Of a DNA stretch of 28,266 nt, positions 18,903-28,266 are shown piece after piece. The notes below the pieces were generated by a model. That model made no database searches and had not been told where the DNA came from. It saw nothing but the letters and a program-made list of their open reading frames with translations. Numbering within the stretch: the stretch's first letter is position 1; each line of letters begins with the position of its first letter. This stretch comes from Apostichopus parvimensis (taxonomy: Eukaryota; Echinodermata; Holothuroidea; Aspidochirotida; Stichopodidae): contig KN888331.1 of NCBI GenBank assembly GCA_000934455.1, positions 16,117 to 44,382 of the forward strand, written 5' to 3'. The translations under genes were made by a program, and so were the position numbers.

Positions 18903-21900
18903 CTGAAAGAAAAGTAAATACACATTACCATGGTAATCATCTATGTACATAACTAATTATACTAACTAGATATAAACAACACTGCACTGAAAACCTGGTC
19001 AACAGCAGTAAGAGGATGATGCTACAATATAACCCTAACTTGCCATAGATTGCAGTGATGGCTACAACAGTATGGCTACACTAATACAGGGAGAGGACAC
19101 TGAGCATAGGTTCGTGGCCTAAGGCGATTTTTGGAAATATATTTTCTTTGAAAAGAGGAACACCACATTATTCAAATGATATATGTGAGCTAGTAATTAG
19201 GTGTTAACTTATTAAAGGGTTAAATAAGAAATTTTGATGAGCGAAACACTCTACGTCATAGTTTGCTTCAAATGTGTATATCTTGAAAACAAAAAGAGCT
19301 TTTCCCAAAAATTCAACAGATTATCAATGGGATGATCACACACAACAAATGAACTGAAAAGGTGTCTGTGATAGTTTAACTTTGTTTGATAGATGATGTT
19401 GACTAAACTTTCATTTCTGACGTCTTAACTCTCTCATTAACTTACCTGCAGCAGGAATAGCTTTCAAACTCTGGCTTCTACTAGACTTTTCCACAATTTT
19501 CTGCAGAGCTGTAAGGAAAATAACATATCGTGTAATGCATGCAACTACTTAAATTCAATATTTAACATGATCCATATATAGAAATAATCAAGTTTGACTG
19601 CGTCTTAGTTGACTGTCTTCATTTTGCCAGAAATAACAGGGTACCTGTGGTACCAAGACCAAGAATATTGTCTGGTGTTGCTCTGTGGACAAATAAATGC
19701 ATTTATAGTCTGTTTTCATTACTTTAATTTAAATATAGTCAAACCAAAAAAGTGGCAAAAACTTATTATCTAATTCTCTGTGATGTACCTTCATGTATCA
19801 CAGATCTGTTATCTCACAGTTGGTTTTGACTCAATGTAAGCATAAATCCATGTACTTCAGATGTGTATAATTGTGAATTAATCCAGCTAATTATGAATTA
19901 ATACGTTACCTTCATTTACCACTGAAACCTGTCTCTCTCAGCTAGAGGGGACTTTAGTGTTATTACCTACATTTACCACTGGTCTGTGTGTCTTCCAGCT
20001 AATTGTGAATTAATTCAGTTACCTTCATTTACCACTGATCTGTGAGTCTTCCAGCTAATTGTGAATTTAATTCAGTTACCTTCATTTACCACTGATCTGT
20101 GCGCTCTCTCAGCTAAAGAGCACTTTAGTGTTATTACCTTCATTTTTCCATTGATCTATATTCTCTCTCAGCTAAAGGTAACTTTAGTGTAAACATACCT
20201 TCATTTACCATCTTTGCATGATTTTTATCTTCTGATATTCTTTTAAGCATTTCTTCTAAATCCCCTCCTCTGTTGTCTCCATTTTTAATCATCAAATTCT
20301 GCAAATGAGTAGGCAATCTCTGCAAATGGCTGAAGATACAGGCTGAGCTAGTTTCTTGCTGAAATTATAAGAAATTAGACATAAATTTCTACTAAGTATT
20401 AACTACTACTGTTGCTTCATAATGTGAGTTCTTCAATGTGCCATGCCAAGTTAACAATTATCAATAAGCTATTCCAGAATTAACTGCCTTCTTGCTGGTA
20501 GCCACAGTGATAATCAAGGACAATATGTTTTATGACCTCTGACCTTAAATTCCACTATATCCCAATACAATCACTATTCAAGTGTTACAATTAGCAAGTT
20601 AACCAGAAAGAATTGGTTTGAACAGCTGTTGTATTGGTAGACATCTTCCAACTTTATGGAGTATTACTTAAACTAAACTTGATCAAAGTTGACACTTGTT
20701 GCCCAGACACAGTAGTACCATTAAACACATACCAGCCACAAAATAACAAACAAAGCCTTGTGTAAGTGTCGAAGATCAGTAACAGGATTTATTCCTTTTT
20801 CTAACCCAAAGGTTAGAATAATATCCTGATACATTTCATCTTTTATAGGAATGCAGACCGTAGCATTTGAGGCAGAGAATTTCCTGAAATCCTTGCACAT
20901 CTAATGTAGAATTAGTTTTATTTATAACTCTGACCTGATAGATTCCTTTGTCCTTATCCCAGTGGAGATGATCCTCCTCTTCAAGAAATCCTCTGTAATA
21001 TTCTTGGAAATGGTTCAGGTTTGGCTTGACAATATTATGAACCTTATTCTTGTTTTCTCCAAATGTCATTCTGAAATCACCTGCATAATAAAAATAGAAT
21101 ATTTTGTTCAGCGAAGAAGCAGGCATAACACTTATGGGTAAACATGGACAGTTGAGCTTAAACCTTCACACAGGGAACTGATAGCAGTAGCCCATATCCA
21201 TTTTTCACAACTTCTATTTACTCTTAAAGAATAAAACTACACAAAACCAGAATGCCCACAGGCTTGGTGATTATTGAATAACAATGTTCTTGCACTGATG
21301 TGGACTAACATATATCTAGTGTGAAGTTCATACAAGTTTTGATTCTTGCAGTTATTGTGTTAACAAGGTTTTCAGTCTTTGATCTCTTTTAACCTTTCAC
21401 CTCGACATATACAGTAGGGTTTTGTACTCACTTAGGTGAATCTACATACAGAGTATAAAATTCATTCTAATTTTAACTTTTAAAGATATCATAAATTACA
21501 AGGTTGTCAGACTTTAGTCTCCACATAAAGCTAGGGTTCTCATACTCTCATTGGTGGAGCTACTTACAAAGTGTTAGAGTTTCATCAAAGCTTCACTTTT
21601 GTAGTAACTGTTTCCAACGGTTTGACAACTCTTGACCTCCACCTAAAACAACAGGGTCATCCAAGCTGTACTTTTGGAATTAGCATAATACAAAATTTTC
21701 TTGATTTCTGTTGAGCTCAAATGACCTTTAACCTCTACTTAAAACAATACGGTTCTTGAATATACTGGGTTGGACTCACATTTCAAGTACACATACACAC
21801 AAACACACACTACCACTACCACTGTAGCATAGATTCCTTTCGCAAGGACCTAAATATAAACATACATCCTTAGACTTGTAAGGCTTGCAGCAGTATTTGA

Positions 21901-24900
21901 TGACACCCACCGTGATAGGATAAGCCAGCAATGGTGTGGAAAAGCTGCTCCTCTGAGAATGATTCTGGTAGAAGCAGTAGAGCAGTTGTTAGAGCACTTC
22001 TCAGGTTAGTTTGTAGAGCAGCAGAGAGAGGTCTGTTGTTGTCTCTTCTGATAATATTCACCTATTCAAAGACAGAAAGTTATAAATCTTTATTTCTATT
22101 AACGAAAAAAATAGGTTCATTTAACGTTGCAACTGCTGTCCAGTAGCAAAGTTTTGATCAGCCAGCTATAAGTTATCTTGTATTACACAGCAAAATATTA
22201 AACCAAATGCACACATTCCCATAACATTTGCAACCCACAAAGCCTTTTCAAAGTATTAGTCCCTTGTTTATTACGTGAATCATCAACAAAACCGTGTGCA
22301 CTTAATGTTACCAAATAAAACCCCTAATCCAATTCCAGGTCATTAGCATTATTTGATTCCTACGTTACGCAGAACAAACATTTCTGATTTCAGATAAACA
22401 TCTTTACAGCTCATCGTTTATTCGTATAGACTGCAGTTTTCAGAAATTCTTTCATAGCCAAAAAGAAAAAACAATGCTAAACAACTGAATGAAGCAAAAC
22501 AACCAAGCTGTAACATGTGGACAATCCAGGATTTCTAATCTATGTCCTAGAAGTGTTCATGTCTTGAAAATTGTTGCTGTTGGTTTCATTTAATGATTGC
22601 AAACATTTTGCCATTCTTCCACCTCCCATCGGCTCCACATAATTTGTTAATGTACACTGTTCTGATGTCACCAACTGAACGTTTTTGTATACATTTATAG
22701 CTGAAAAAATGTCTTCTTAGTTTCTATGCAGTTGTTTAGTATTTTCTGCTTACCGGTTTATGAAGCCTTCCACTGATATACAGATGGTTCCATTTATTCA
22801 AATCTTCAGTAAGGCTGTCCACTTGAATGACACCGTACTTAATCAACTGAAAAATAAAAATAAACCAAAAATGAATTCCACGATCTCAAAATGATTATTT
22901 CAAATCATTGACATTTAATATACAATTAACTTAACTTCTATATTCAGTACTTAATTTCTGTAACTTGATGATAATATTTAATATGTATCATAAGATACTT
23001 CAATATACAGTAAGTGAATACAATATGGATTATCATGTAGACACTGTACATGATATGTATGATGTCATGATGTAGGTGTTAATATGCATGAGTATCATGG
23101 TGGTATTATATGTCGCCATGTACAAATTACAGTTATGTGGTTTCATTTAGGTGTTACATGTGATTTCAGGTCCACAATGTATGTCATATCACTTATGTTG
23201 TTTCATGTATTCTAAACTTCATTTCATAAAAGTGTTTATAATTTCAGTTACACACAGCGTGTTATTCATTTAATGTGTCAGCTTTATATTATTTCATGTA
23301 CACACTATATGTGAATTCATGTAAGTTCCTTATAAGATTTAAAGTCCATGATACTTCATGTGATTTCATACATTGCATGTAATTTCACACTATAATTACA
23401 CACTATATGTGATGTGATATTACATGTGATACAAAGCACATGATACATGTAACACATTGTACAAGACATGTAGCAGATATGTATAACACATAACATAGAT
23501 GGATATTGTTTGATATATCATTGTGATACTTCAATAGCCTATCAATTCTTAATTTTAATGAATGATACAGAGCATTCTTACCCTTTTCTCACAATGTATA
23601 AGTGTGTTATAATAAACCCCAGCTCCTAGTTTCTCTTGAAATGCTGCAATAACTGAAGGTCCCATAAATCTAAGTCCTGAATAGTGGACAGGGTTTCTTT
23701 CCATATTCTCAGCATGCCAATCCTTGGCTTTGTCAACAGCAAACACCAAATCTATCATGTTATTCTGAGGGAAGAAAATTAAGAAGCAAAAGTGTTTATG
23801 TGAAAGATGATTTATTGAACATCTATTTGTAACTAGTGTTTGAGTACTGAACATAAGGCTGTCACTGATCATAGCAAACACCCCTCCTAGTGTTGGGTAT
23901 AGCATATTTCCTTGAGATGCAATTACTATATTAACATTTTCATTGCCACCTAGCTCTCTCTCATTAATCCATGAATCTGCATTCATCAGTTAATTAATTG
24001 TATGTAGAACTTGTAAATTCCAATACATAAACATGGAATTCCATCTTTGTTCAATTGACAAGTAAGGAAATGGGTCATGTTCTTCAAACTAGCAGGCAAA
24101 AGAATAGAAAAGGCACTACTCCTCAATGTCTGACTTCCGGCTGAATAACATAAAGGTACCAATTAGCTACCAGTATTAGTCCTTTTTGCATCCCGATGCC
24201 ATAGGAACCACACAATTCCTTGTTAGTATGGCATACTTGGATGAATAGTGAGGACACATGTCTTTATATAAAACTTTAATAATGATATTCAAACATTCTA
24301 CTCTTCTCACTTTTAGAAGTACTCTTTTTTCTTCTTTTCCTCACATTTTGATCAAACCAATTATAAACAAGGATGCGATTCATGCAGTTTGCAGATCTCA
24401 TCCCACATTTTGAGGTTTATGAACGCTATGATGGCATTACTCTGGAGACACCCACCAAGTTTAGAATACATGAGCGGCCTTAAACTCACTGACCTCATTA
24501 CATTTGACATTAATGTTAATTCATACACTTCCATTTACACTTACAGGCTCAGTCATTCAAACAGTATATTCAATCTAACACTCATTACTCCATACATGGG
24601 TATGATACAGCTATTTGTCATTTGTGGATGTTTATATCATAGCCTTACAAAAAGGGACTTGATTAGTGCAACAAATTGACAGATTTTTTTTTGTAGCAAT
24701 TAAACTCAGACACAGGAACATCAATTTAGCATGGAAGAAAAGGTTACAACCCATTTTCCAGCCATTGGGTATGAACTTTCAAAATTTGTCAAGTTTGACT
24801 TTTCAACTCATTTGATCTTGTGACTTGGTATTTTATATCAATTAATGCACTGCAAACTTGCAGAAGCTGATATCATACATGGGTTTAAAGGTTACAGCCA

Positions 24901-27479
24901 TTTTCTCATTTGGTATGCTAGCTAGTAATGGCCAAAAGCTGATTTGGTTATTTGACCTTTCACCTCGCTGACTTCATACATTCTGAGTCAGTATATACAA
25001 TGCCCATGCAGCCACAAACCCACATTAGTTTGAAACCCATTGGCATTAGGGTTTGCGAGTTCTCTAAATGTGTACAATTTGGCCAAGTTAACCTCCTTTC
25101 ATCACATACCTTCAGCATTTCACATTAATAAATACACTGTAAACTTGCAGAGTCTGATGTCCTACAGTACAAAGGTTTGAGGGCGTATTGGCCAAAATGC
25201 TGTGTTTTTGGTTACAGCGGGACTACATACCATTTACAGCTATACATACCCACCAAGTTTCTCATTTGGAATATAGTAAATCGGGGTAAAAAAAAACCAC
25301 AGGGTAGTTGGGGTAAAAAAAAACCCACCCCCACTACAAGTCGTGAGAAATTGAAACACATTTTTGTATGGTGTATGTGAAAACCATGGTACCCAAGCCA
25401 ATTCTGACATACTTTATTGATTGTTACTATTCTTTTCCATCGGCGTACCGATACTTTTAGCGCCGATTTTTCCCATACTCTAAAAATAGCAAATATTTAG
25501 GTTCTGAACACTGTCCTTTAACTTTATCCCGCAAAAAATATTAGAACTGATATAGAGGTTTTTGTTTCTTGGTTATGATAACAAGAGGTGTACCTACATG
25601 AATCAGTAATGTAATTACCCGCACGATCTGCCAGTTTTCTTGAATGACGTGGATTTTTTTTACCCCAGGGTTTAGTGTCCGTTTGGGGTAAAAAAAGACC
25701 AGTCCTATTTTCCTCCCAAAATGGTTTATATTTATCACAGAATGTTAGAACTGCTATATGATTGACACAGGGAGTACATCTATGTTCCTCTAATTTCTAC
25801 CAATATAATAATTTACATTTTTATAACTAACTGTTGCCTGTTCTTAACCTAAGTTATTGCTATGTTAGCCTAGTGTTATAGCCTAACACAATATATGTCT
25901 GCTGTATATGGTTATCTTGTTATTTTAGAGTCCTAAATTATTCTCTACCCTAAGTCCCAACCCCACAGCTGGATGTGATACTAATATATAGAATAAAACT
26001 CATAAAACATGGTCAATAATGTTTTAGGGGGTTTTAAACAGTCTTGATAGAATCTTGCTTAGTCTCGGAAGGTGGGGTTTGTTTCCCGGAGTTTATCGTT
26101 TGGCAATAGGTTAATTCATGCAGAACTTGATAGAAAATGCCCAAACAAAGCTTTTCTAAAGTGTGCTGAAATATTTCTGGTGGTTTTGCACATTTTCTTT
26201 GGTAGTATGTTGTTTTAACAGTGTGGACTTTTTTTACCCCAGCAGGGTTTTTTTTTACCCCAAAAATGACTAACAGCCGAGGTAAAAAAAAACCACCCCT
26301 TTTCTGGAATTTCTCCTTTACTCATTGTGATTGAAATTTTTATTATGGCTATTTAGGAAGGTATTCCCACTTGTCAACTGACAATGCTAAAATATCTACC
26401 TAAGCATCTACCTAACGAGTTTTATGTTAAACTTTAAGGAAACGTTTTTTTTTTACCCCGTCTTACTATAGTTGATCATCTGAGGCTTAAATTGCAGTGT
26501 AATACATCAATTCAAATCACAAGTAGGAGTGAGGCAATATCTTGATGTCAGTACATTAGACATTGAAAATTGTGCAAATGTTTAAAGCTCATGACTTTAC
26601 AGCTCAGAGAATTCCTTTTAAATTCAATTTTTAAAGAGATGTATATTTGTATTCCCTTTATTGTCACAATCATAATATTTGCAAAGGTGTATATCTACCC
26701 AATTTACTAAGATTTTGACCAAAAATAGAAAAGAGGGGATGTATGCTGTGTTGAGCATATAGGCTCAAACATAAAAAAGATGATAATTACACTGTACATG
26801 TATCTAAAGCACTATATTTGCCCTCCATGCGTTCTGCATTTTGGGACGTCAAATGTATGACCTAATTTGCACATCAAGCTGCAATTCAGGATAATCTAAA
26901 GATTTCAAGACTGGTAAGGTTTCTTCAAAACACGGACCTAACACGAATAGGGTCTGAAATAAGCTACTGCAGTAAGGCTTCCTAATCCTTGGGTCTTTAA
27001 CTAAACCAAAAGAAATTCTTTGCATACTGTAGCATGGTTCTGACTTGATAATCAAAAAGATATTACTGTTCGATTTTCTTTTCAAAGTTTTATAATGCGA
27101 GTACATTGACACTACATGTATGTGAAACAATACAACGCAAAAAAATTTAAATAAATTTAATTTTTTTTGCGTTGTATTGTTTCACATGTAGTGTCAACGT
27201 ACTCAATTTTATACAGACTTTTCAGCTTTCTTTATCGTTTCGTACTGCATCAGTTAAACCCAGTCTCAGGTGTACAAGGCACATAGCGAGCCAAAGTACT
27301 GTAGTAATGTTAGGACACTTGCATAACGATGTAGGATATATGCTATGTATGACACTTACTGCATTGGCATTACCATCCTGGTGGAATACCCCAGAGCCGT
27401 ATGCAAACGCAAACGTAATGTCTGACGGGAAGTGCTTCAGAATCCTTGTGAATAAAAACCTATTCATGTTGGACGTCAT
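18829..27479 (-). CDS. TAMM41: TAMM41, mitochondrial phosphatidate cytidylyltransferase (8 coding exons, about 329 aa)
   Basis: The enzyme makes CDP-diacylglycerol from phosphatidate and CTP at the matrix face of the inner mitochondrial membrane, the entry step to phosphatidylglycerol and cardiolipin. Coding exons: 27479-27360, 23764-23582, 22846-22754, 22061-21911, 21080-20935, 20358-20199, 19508-19446, 18902-18829. All introns are GT-AG and the phases (0,0,0,1,0,1,1) join without a break. Family landmarks: nucleotidyltransferase motif AYGSGVF (26-32), DLVFAVD with Asp45 and Asp51, [10 protein letters not shown] (88-97), LIKYGV (102-107), [11 protein letters not shown] (163-173), GLSYHGDFRM (spanning exons 4-5), NIVKPN in exon 5, and a C-terminal [11 protein letters not shown] in exon 8. 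The ATG is the first after an in-frame TAG 16 codons upstream. The length is close to the human protein. The family assignment is secure. Exon 5's donor (GTCAGA) is the weakest boundary. Confidence 0.95.
19446..19508 (-). CDS. TAMM41: TAMM41 coding exon 7
   Basis: 63 bases, phase 1 in and out, between TTTTCCTTACAG and GTAAGT. It encodes residues 286-305, including [18 protein letters not shown] across the junction with exon 8. This corresponds to the conserved segment with SIRQSTKGI-like sequence near the C terminus of vertebrate homologues. Confidence 0.92.
19789..20210 (-). repeat. 56-61-bp tandem array copying the exon 6 5' splice site
   Basis: On the minus strand each unit starts with TGGTAAATGAAG/GTAA, the last 12 bases of exon 6 plus its donor. 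Copies of this word lie at 20210-20199 (the real exon end), 20150-20138, 20091-20080, 20034-20023, 19978-19967, 19921-19910 and, degraded, 19800-19789. Unit interiors contain CACTAAAG and TTAGCTGAGAGAG or TTAGCTGGAAGAC, and several end in ACAGATCAG. So the array gives repeated decoy donors, and AG/12 bases/GT micro-exon look-alikes, at the start of intron 6. Confidence 0.88.
20199..20358 (-). CDS. TAMM41: TAMM41 coding exon 6
   Basis: 160 bases after TTATAATTTCAG, phase 0 in and phase 1 out, donor GTATGT. It encodes residues 232-284, with [13 protein letters not shown] and an acidic segment. The reading frame continues open past the donor into the first repeat unit, so the exon end is set by the donor and by continuity with exon 7. 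Confidence 0.92.
20359..20934 (-). other. TAMM41 intron 5
   Basis: 576-base intron with a GTCAGA donor and a TTTCAG acceptor. A TGACCTCTGACCTT word (about 20534-20547) again resembles the AGGTCA-type dispersed motif. Nothing else is recognised. Confidence 0.8.
20935..21080 (-). CDS. TAMM41: TAMM41 coding exon 5
   Basis: 146 bases, phase 1 in and phase 0 out, after TATTATGCAG. It encodes residues 184-231, starting [20 protein letters not shown], the most recognisable TAMM41 block. The donor CAG/GTCAGA is non-consensus but gives continuity with exon 6. Confidence 0.94.
21300..21790. repeat. Degenerate tandem repeats of about 100-120 bp in TAMM41 intron 4
   Basis: Four degraded units carry the order TTTGA-CCTC(C/T)AC-TAAAACAA-AGGGTTCTTGTACTCA. 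Anchor words occur near 21380, 21507, 21620 and 21718. Related sequence appears at about 12480-12720 on the plus strand and, reversed, near 9605-9700. It is a dispersed family, possibly a transposon remnant. No open frame. Confidence 0.6.
21911..22061 (-). CDS. TAMM41: TAMM41 coding exon 4
   Basis: 151 bases, phase 0 in and phase 1 out, between CTTTGAATAG and GTGGGT. It encodes residues 133-182, including [11 protein letters not shown] and AGLSYH, both strongly conserved in the family. Confidence 0.95.
22754..22846 (-). CDS. TAMM41: TAMM41 coding exon 3
   Basis: 93 bases, phase 0 both ends, between TTTTATTTTTCAG and GTAAGC. It encodes 31 residues (102-132) with LIKYGVI and [13 protein letters not shown], matching the family's LIKYGVI and WNxLYIAGRLxKP blocks. 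Confidence 0.95.
22985..23490. repeat. Degenerate short-motif repeat in TAMM41 intron 2
   Basis: Words such as TGATTTCATGTA, ATGTGATATG and TACACACTATATGTGA recur in both orientations through the intron, with no fixed period. It is probably an old simple-sequence expansion. No coding content. Confidence 0.5.
23582..23764 (-). CDS. TAMM41: TAMM41 coding exon 2
   Basis: 183 bases, phase 0 both ends, between TTTTCTTCCCTCAG and GTAAGA. It encodes residues 41-101: DLVFAVD with nucleotidyltransferase-type aspartates, [10 protein letters not shown] and [10 protein letters not shown], all typical of the family. Confidence 0.96.
25272..26470. mobile_element. Putative non-autonomous DNA transposon, about 1.2 kb
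   Basis: The left end reads TATAGTAAATCGGGGTAAAA and the right end is its near reverse complement, giving about 25-base terminal inverted repeats with a long A or T run. TA at both outer ends would fit a TA target-site duplication. The GGGGTAAAAAAA word recurs inside in both orientations, at about 25310, 25654-25666, 25685, 26229-26240, 26248-26261 and 26281, like subterminal repeats. There is no transposase frame. The superfamily is not assigned. Confidence 0.6.
27099..27204. repeat. Foldback repeat in TAMM41 intron 1
   Basis: The left arm (27099-27148) and right arm (about 27158-27204) are reverse complements around an AT-rich centre, sharing GTGAAACAATACAACGCAAA and GACACTACATGT. The left arm has a 4-base insertion and there is one mismatch. 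Weaker inverted similarity continues outward for about 20 bases on each side. Confidence 0.85.
27360..27479 (-). CDS. TAMM41: TAMM41 coding exon 1 (start)
   Basis: 120 bases, 40 codons, ATG at 27479-27477, GTAAGT donor at 27359-27354. It carries RILKHFPSD and AYGSGVF, the glycine-serine part of the nucleotidyltransferase active site. An in-frame TAG 16 codons upstream, with no ATG between, supports this start if the leader is unspliced there. Confidence 0.94.
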
Positions 27480-28266
27480 TTTGTATCGACAAATTCTTCT
27501 GCGCTTGCCGATGTAGCAGTAGACCTAGCCCAGTTTCTAAATGGAAACGTTTTGATCTACACCATAAATTATGTTTTGACTGGCCTACAACACTAACAGC
27601 TGATCGTGTAACTAGTCTAGCACTTCATTACATCATGAACGTAGAGGAGGTTGCATTGACAAATGATAAAACCTATACCTTGAAACATGCGTTGAACTGA
27701 AGGAAAACGTACGAGAACCATGCGAGTAAAAGTTTGCGAGTAACAACTTAACATTTTGAAATAACACATCATTAATATGCTATAAAAATCAATCATTTGT
27801 TATAAAAAATTAATAATTTTTAATAACATAATAATAAACTGTAATGACAAATTAATCATTTGTAAAAACAAATGAATCATAGTTTAGCATGGCTCTAATA
27901 GACTTTTGTAAAAACGACCGATAAGTTTCTGAAGAAATTTTAGACGCTCTCCTACGAAAGGAGAATAGAAAAATACACTTTTAGTACAACATCCATTTGG
28001 GTAAGACTGAAGTGAAGTGCGGTAAACAGACGTTTGCAAAACAGGGAGGGGTGCCACGTGCCAAGAAAGTTGGGATGGTAAGCCTAACATGTGTAATGGG
28101 CAGTACGTAAATGATCCCCCCTCCCCCCCCCCCACACCTATTATTGTTCAATTTCTAACCATGCATTTTGCCATTGGTCACAATCTTTGTATTAGCAATC
28201 GAAACTTGATAAAAGAAACTGAAGAGCAAAAGCCCTTGCATGGTGTCATTGATTGGCTCTCAACGG
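27480..28266. promoter_or_regulatory. TAMM41 upstream region
   Basis: Presumed leader and promoter of TAMM41. It includes a palindromic E-box, CACGTG, at 28055-28060 inside GGTGCCACGTGCC, a small hairpin TCATTTGT-AAAA-ACAAATGA (27856-27875) and a C-tract near 28115-28133. On the plus strand, AAGTTGGGATG/GTAAGC at about 28068-28084 resembles an exon end, which would suggest a divergent gene, but no confident frame supports it. Confidence 0.35.

Larger units (their letters stand above)
23765..27359 (-). other. TAMM41 intron 1 (3.6 kb)
   Basis: The largest intron, with a GTAAGT donor and a CCCTCAG acceptor. It holds the transposon-like element at 25272-26470 and a foldback at 27099-27204. Two related 25-base words, around 24848 (AACTTGCAGAAGCTGATATC) and 25143 (AACTTGCAGAGTCTGATGTC), indicate further degraded repeats. 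No other gene is seen inside it. Confidence 0.85.

Noticed and set aside
23767..23986. Upstream extension of the frame covering TAMM41 exon 2
   Set aside because: The family match begins at residue 41, exactly after a strong CCCTCAG acceptor. The extension is intron 1.
27884..28135. 83-codon minus-strand frame upstream of TAMM41
   Set aside because: Separated from the TAMM41 start by in-frame stops, no targeting-peptide character, and it begins at a C/G homopolymer tract.

Overview
This window is eukaryotic genomic DNA. It is AT-rich and intron-rich, with tandem minisatellites, foldback elements and degenerate dispersed repeats, and it carries one 50-base assembly gap. Two animal genes can be read with confidence, both on the minus strand. 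The animal gene families, the frequent taggcctac-type words and the dispersed repeats built around TCAAAGGTCA suggest a marine deuterostome invertebrate, possibly an echinoderm such as a sea cucumber. The phylum is an inference of low confidence.

Layout, left to right. Positions 1-2200 hold a near-perfect foldback hairpin, an ATCGGTA simple repeat and a C-rich 32-bp minisatellite, with no gene. Positions 2421-4661 (minus) hold an intronless 746-codon reading frame for a single-pass membrane protein: signal peptide, LRRNT, nine LRRs, LRRCT, an Ig domain lacking both canonical cysteines, FN3, a transmembrane helix and a tyrosine-containing tail. A strong 3' splice site lies just upstream of its ATG, so the leader is probably spliced. 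Positions 4700-10300 are non-coding, with a perfect hairpin, dispersed repeats and a 0.3-kb foldback element related to the hairpin at position 3. Positions 10334-12020 hold a few exon-like or coding-like segments on the plus strand that I cannot identify. Positions 13831-16826 hold two copies of one segment, each containing a 31-bp minisatellite, separated exactly by the run of Ns. This is more likely an unmerged assembly overlap than a true duplication.

Positions 18829-27479 (minus) hold a complete eight-exon gene for TAMM41, the mitochondrial phosphatidate cytidylyltransferase (CDP-diacylglycerol synthase) of the cardiolipin pathway. All seven introns have GT-AG ends and compatible phases, and the product is about 329 residues. 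Intron 6 begins with a 56-61-bp tandem array whose units each copy the last 12 bases of exon 6 and its 5' splice site. Intron 1 carries a probable 1.2-kb non-autonomous DNA transposon and a foldback. The last 0.8 kb is upstream of TAMM41.

The two identified genes have no evident functional link. I found no rRNA or tRNA gene, no CRISPR array and no bacterial-type operon. The least expected features are the decoy splice-site array in TAMM41 and the cysteine-less Ig domain.
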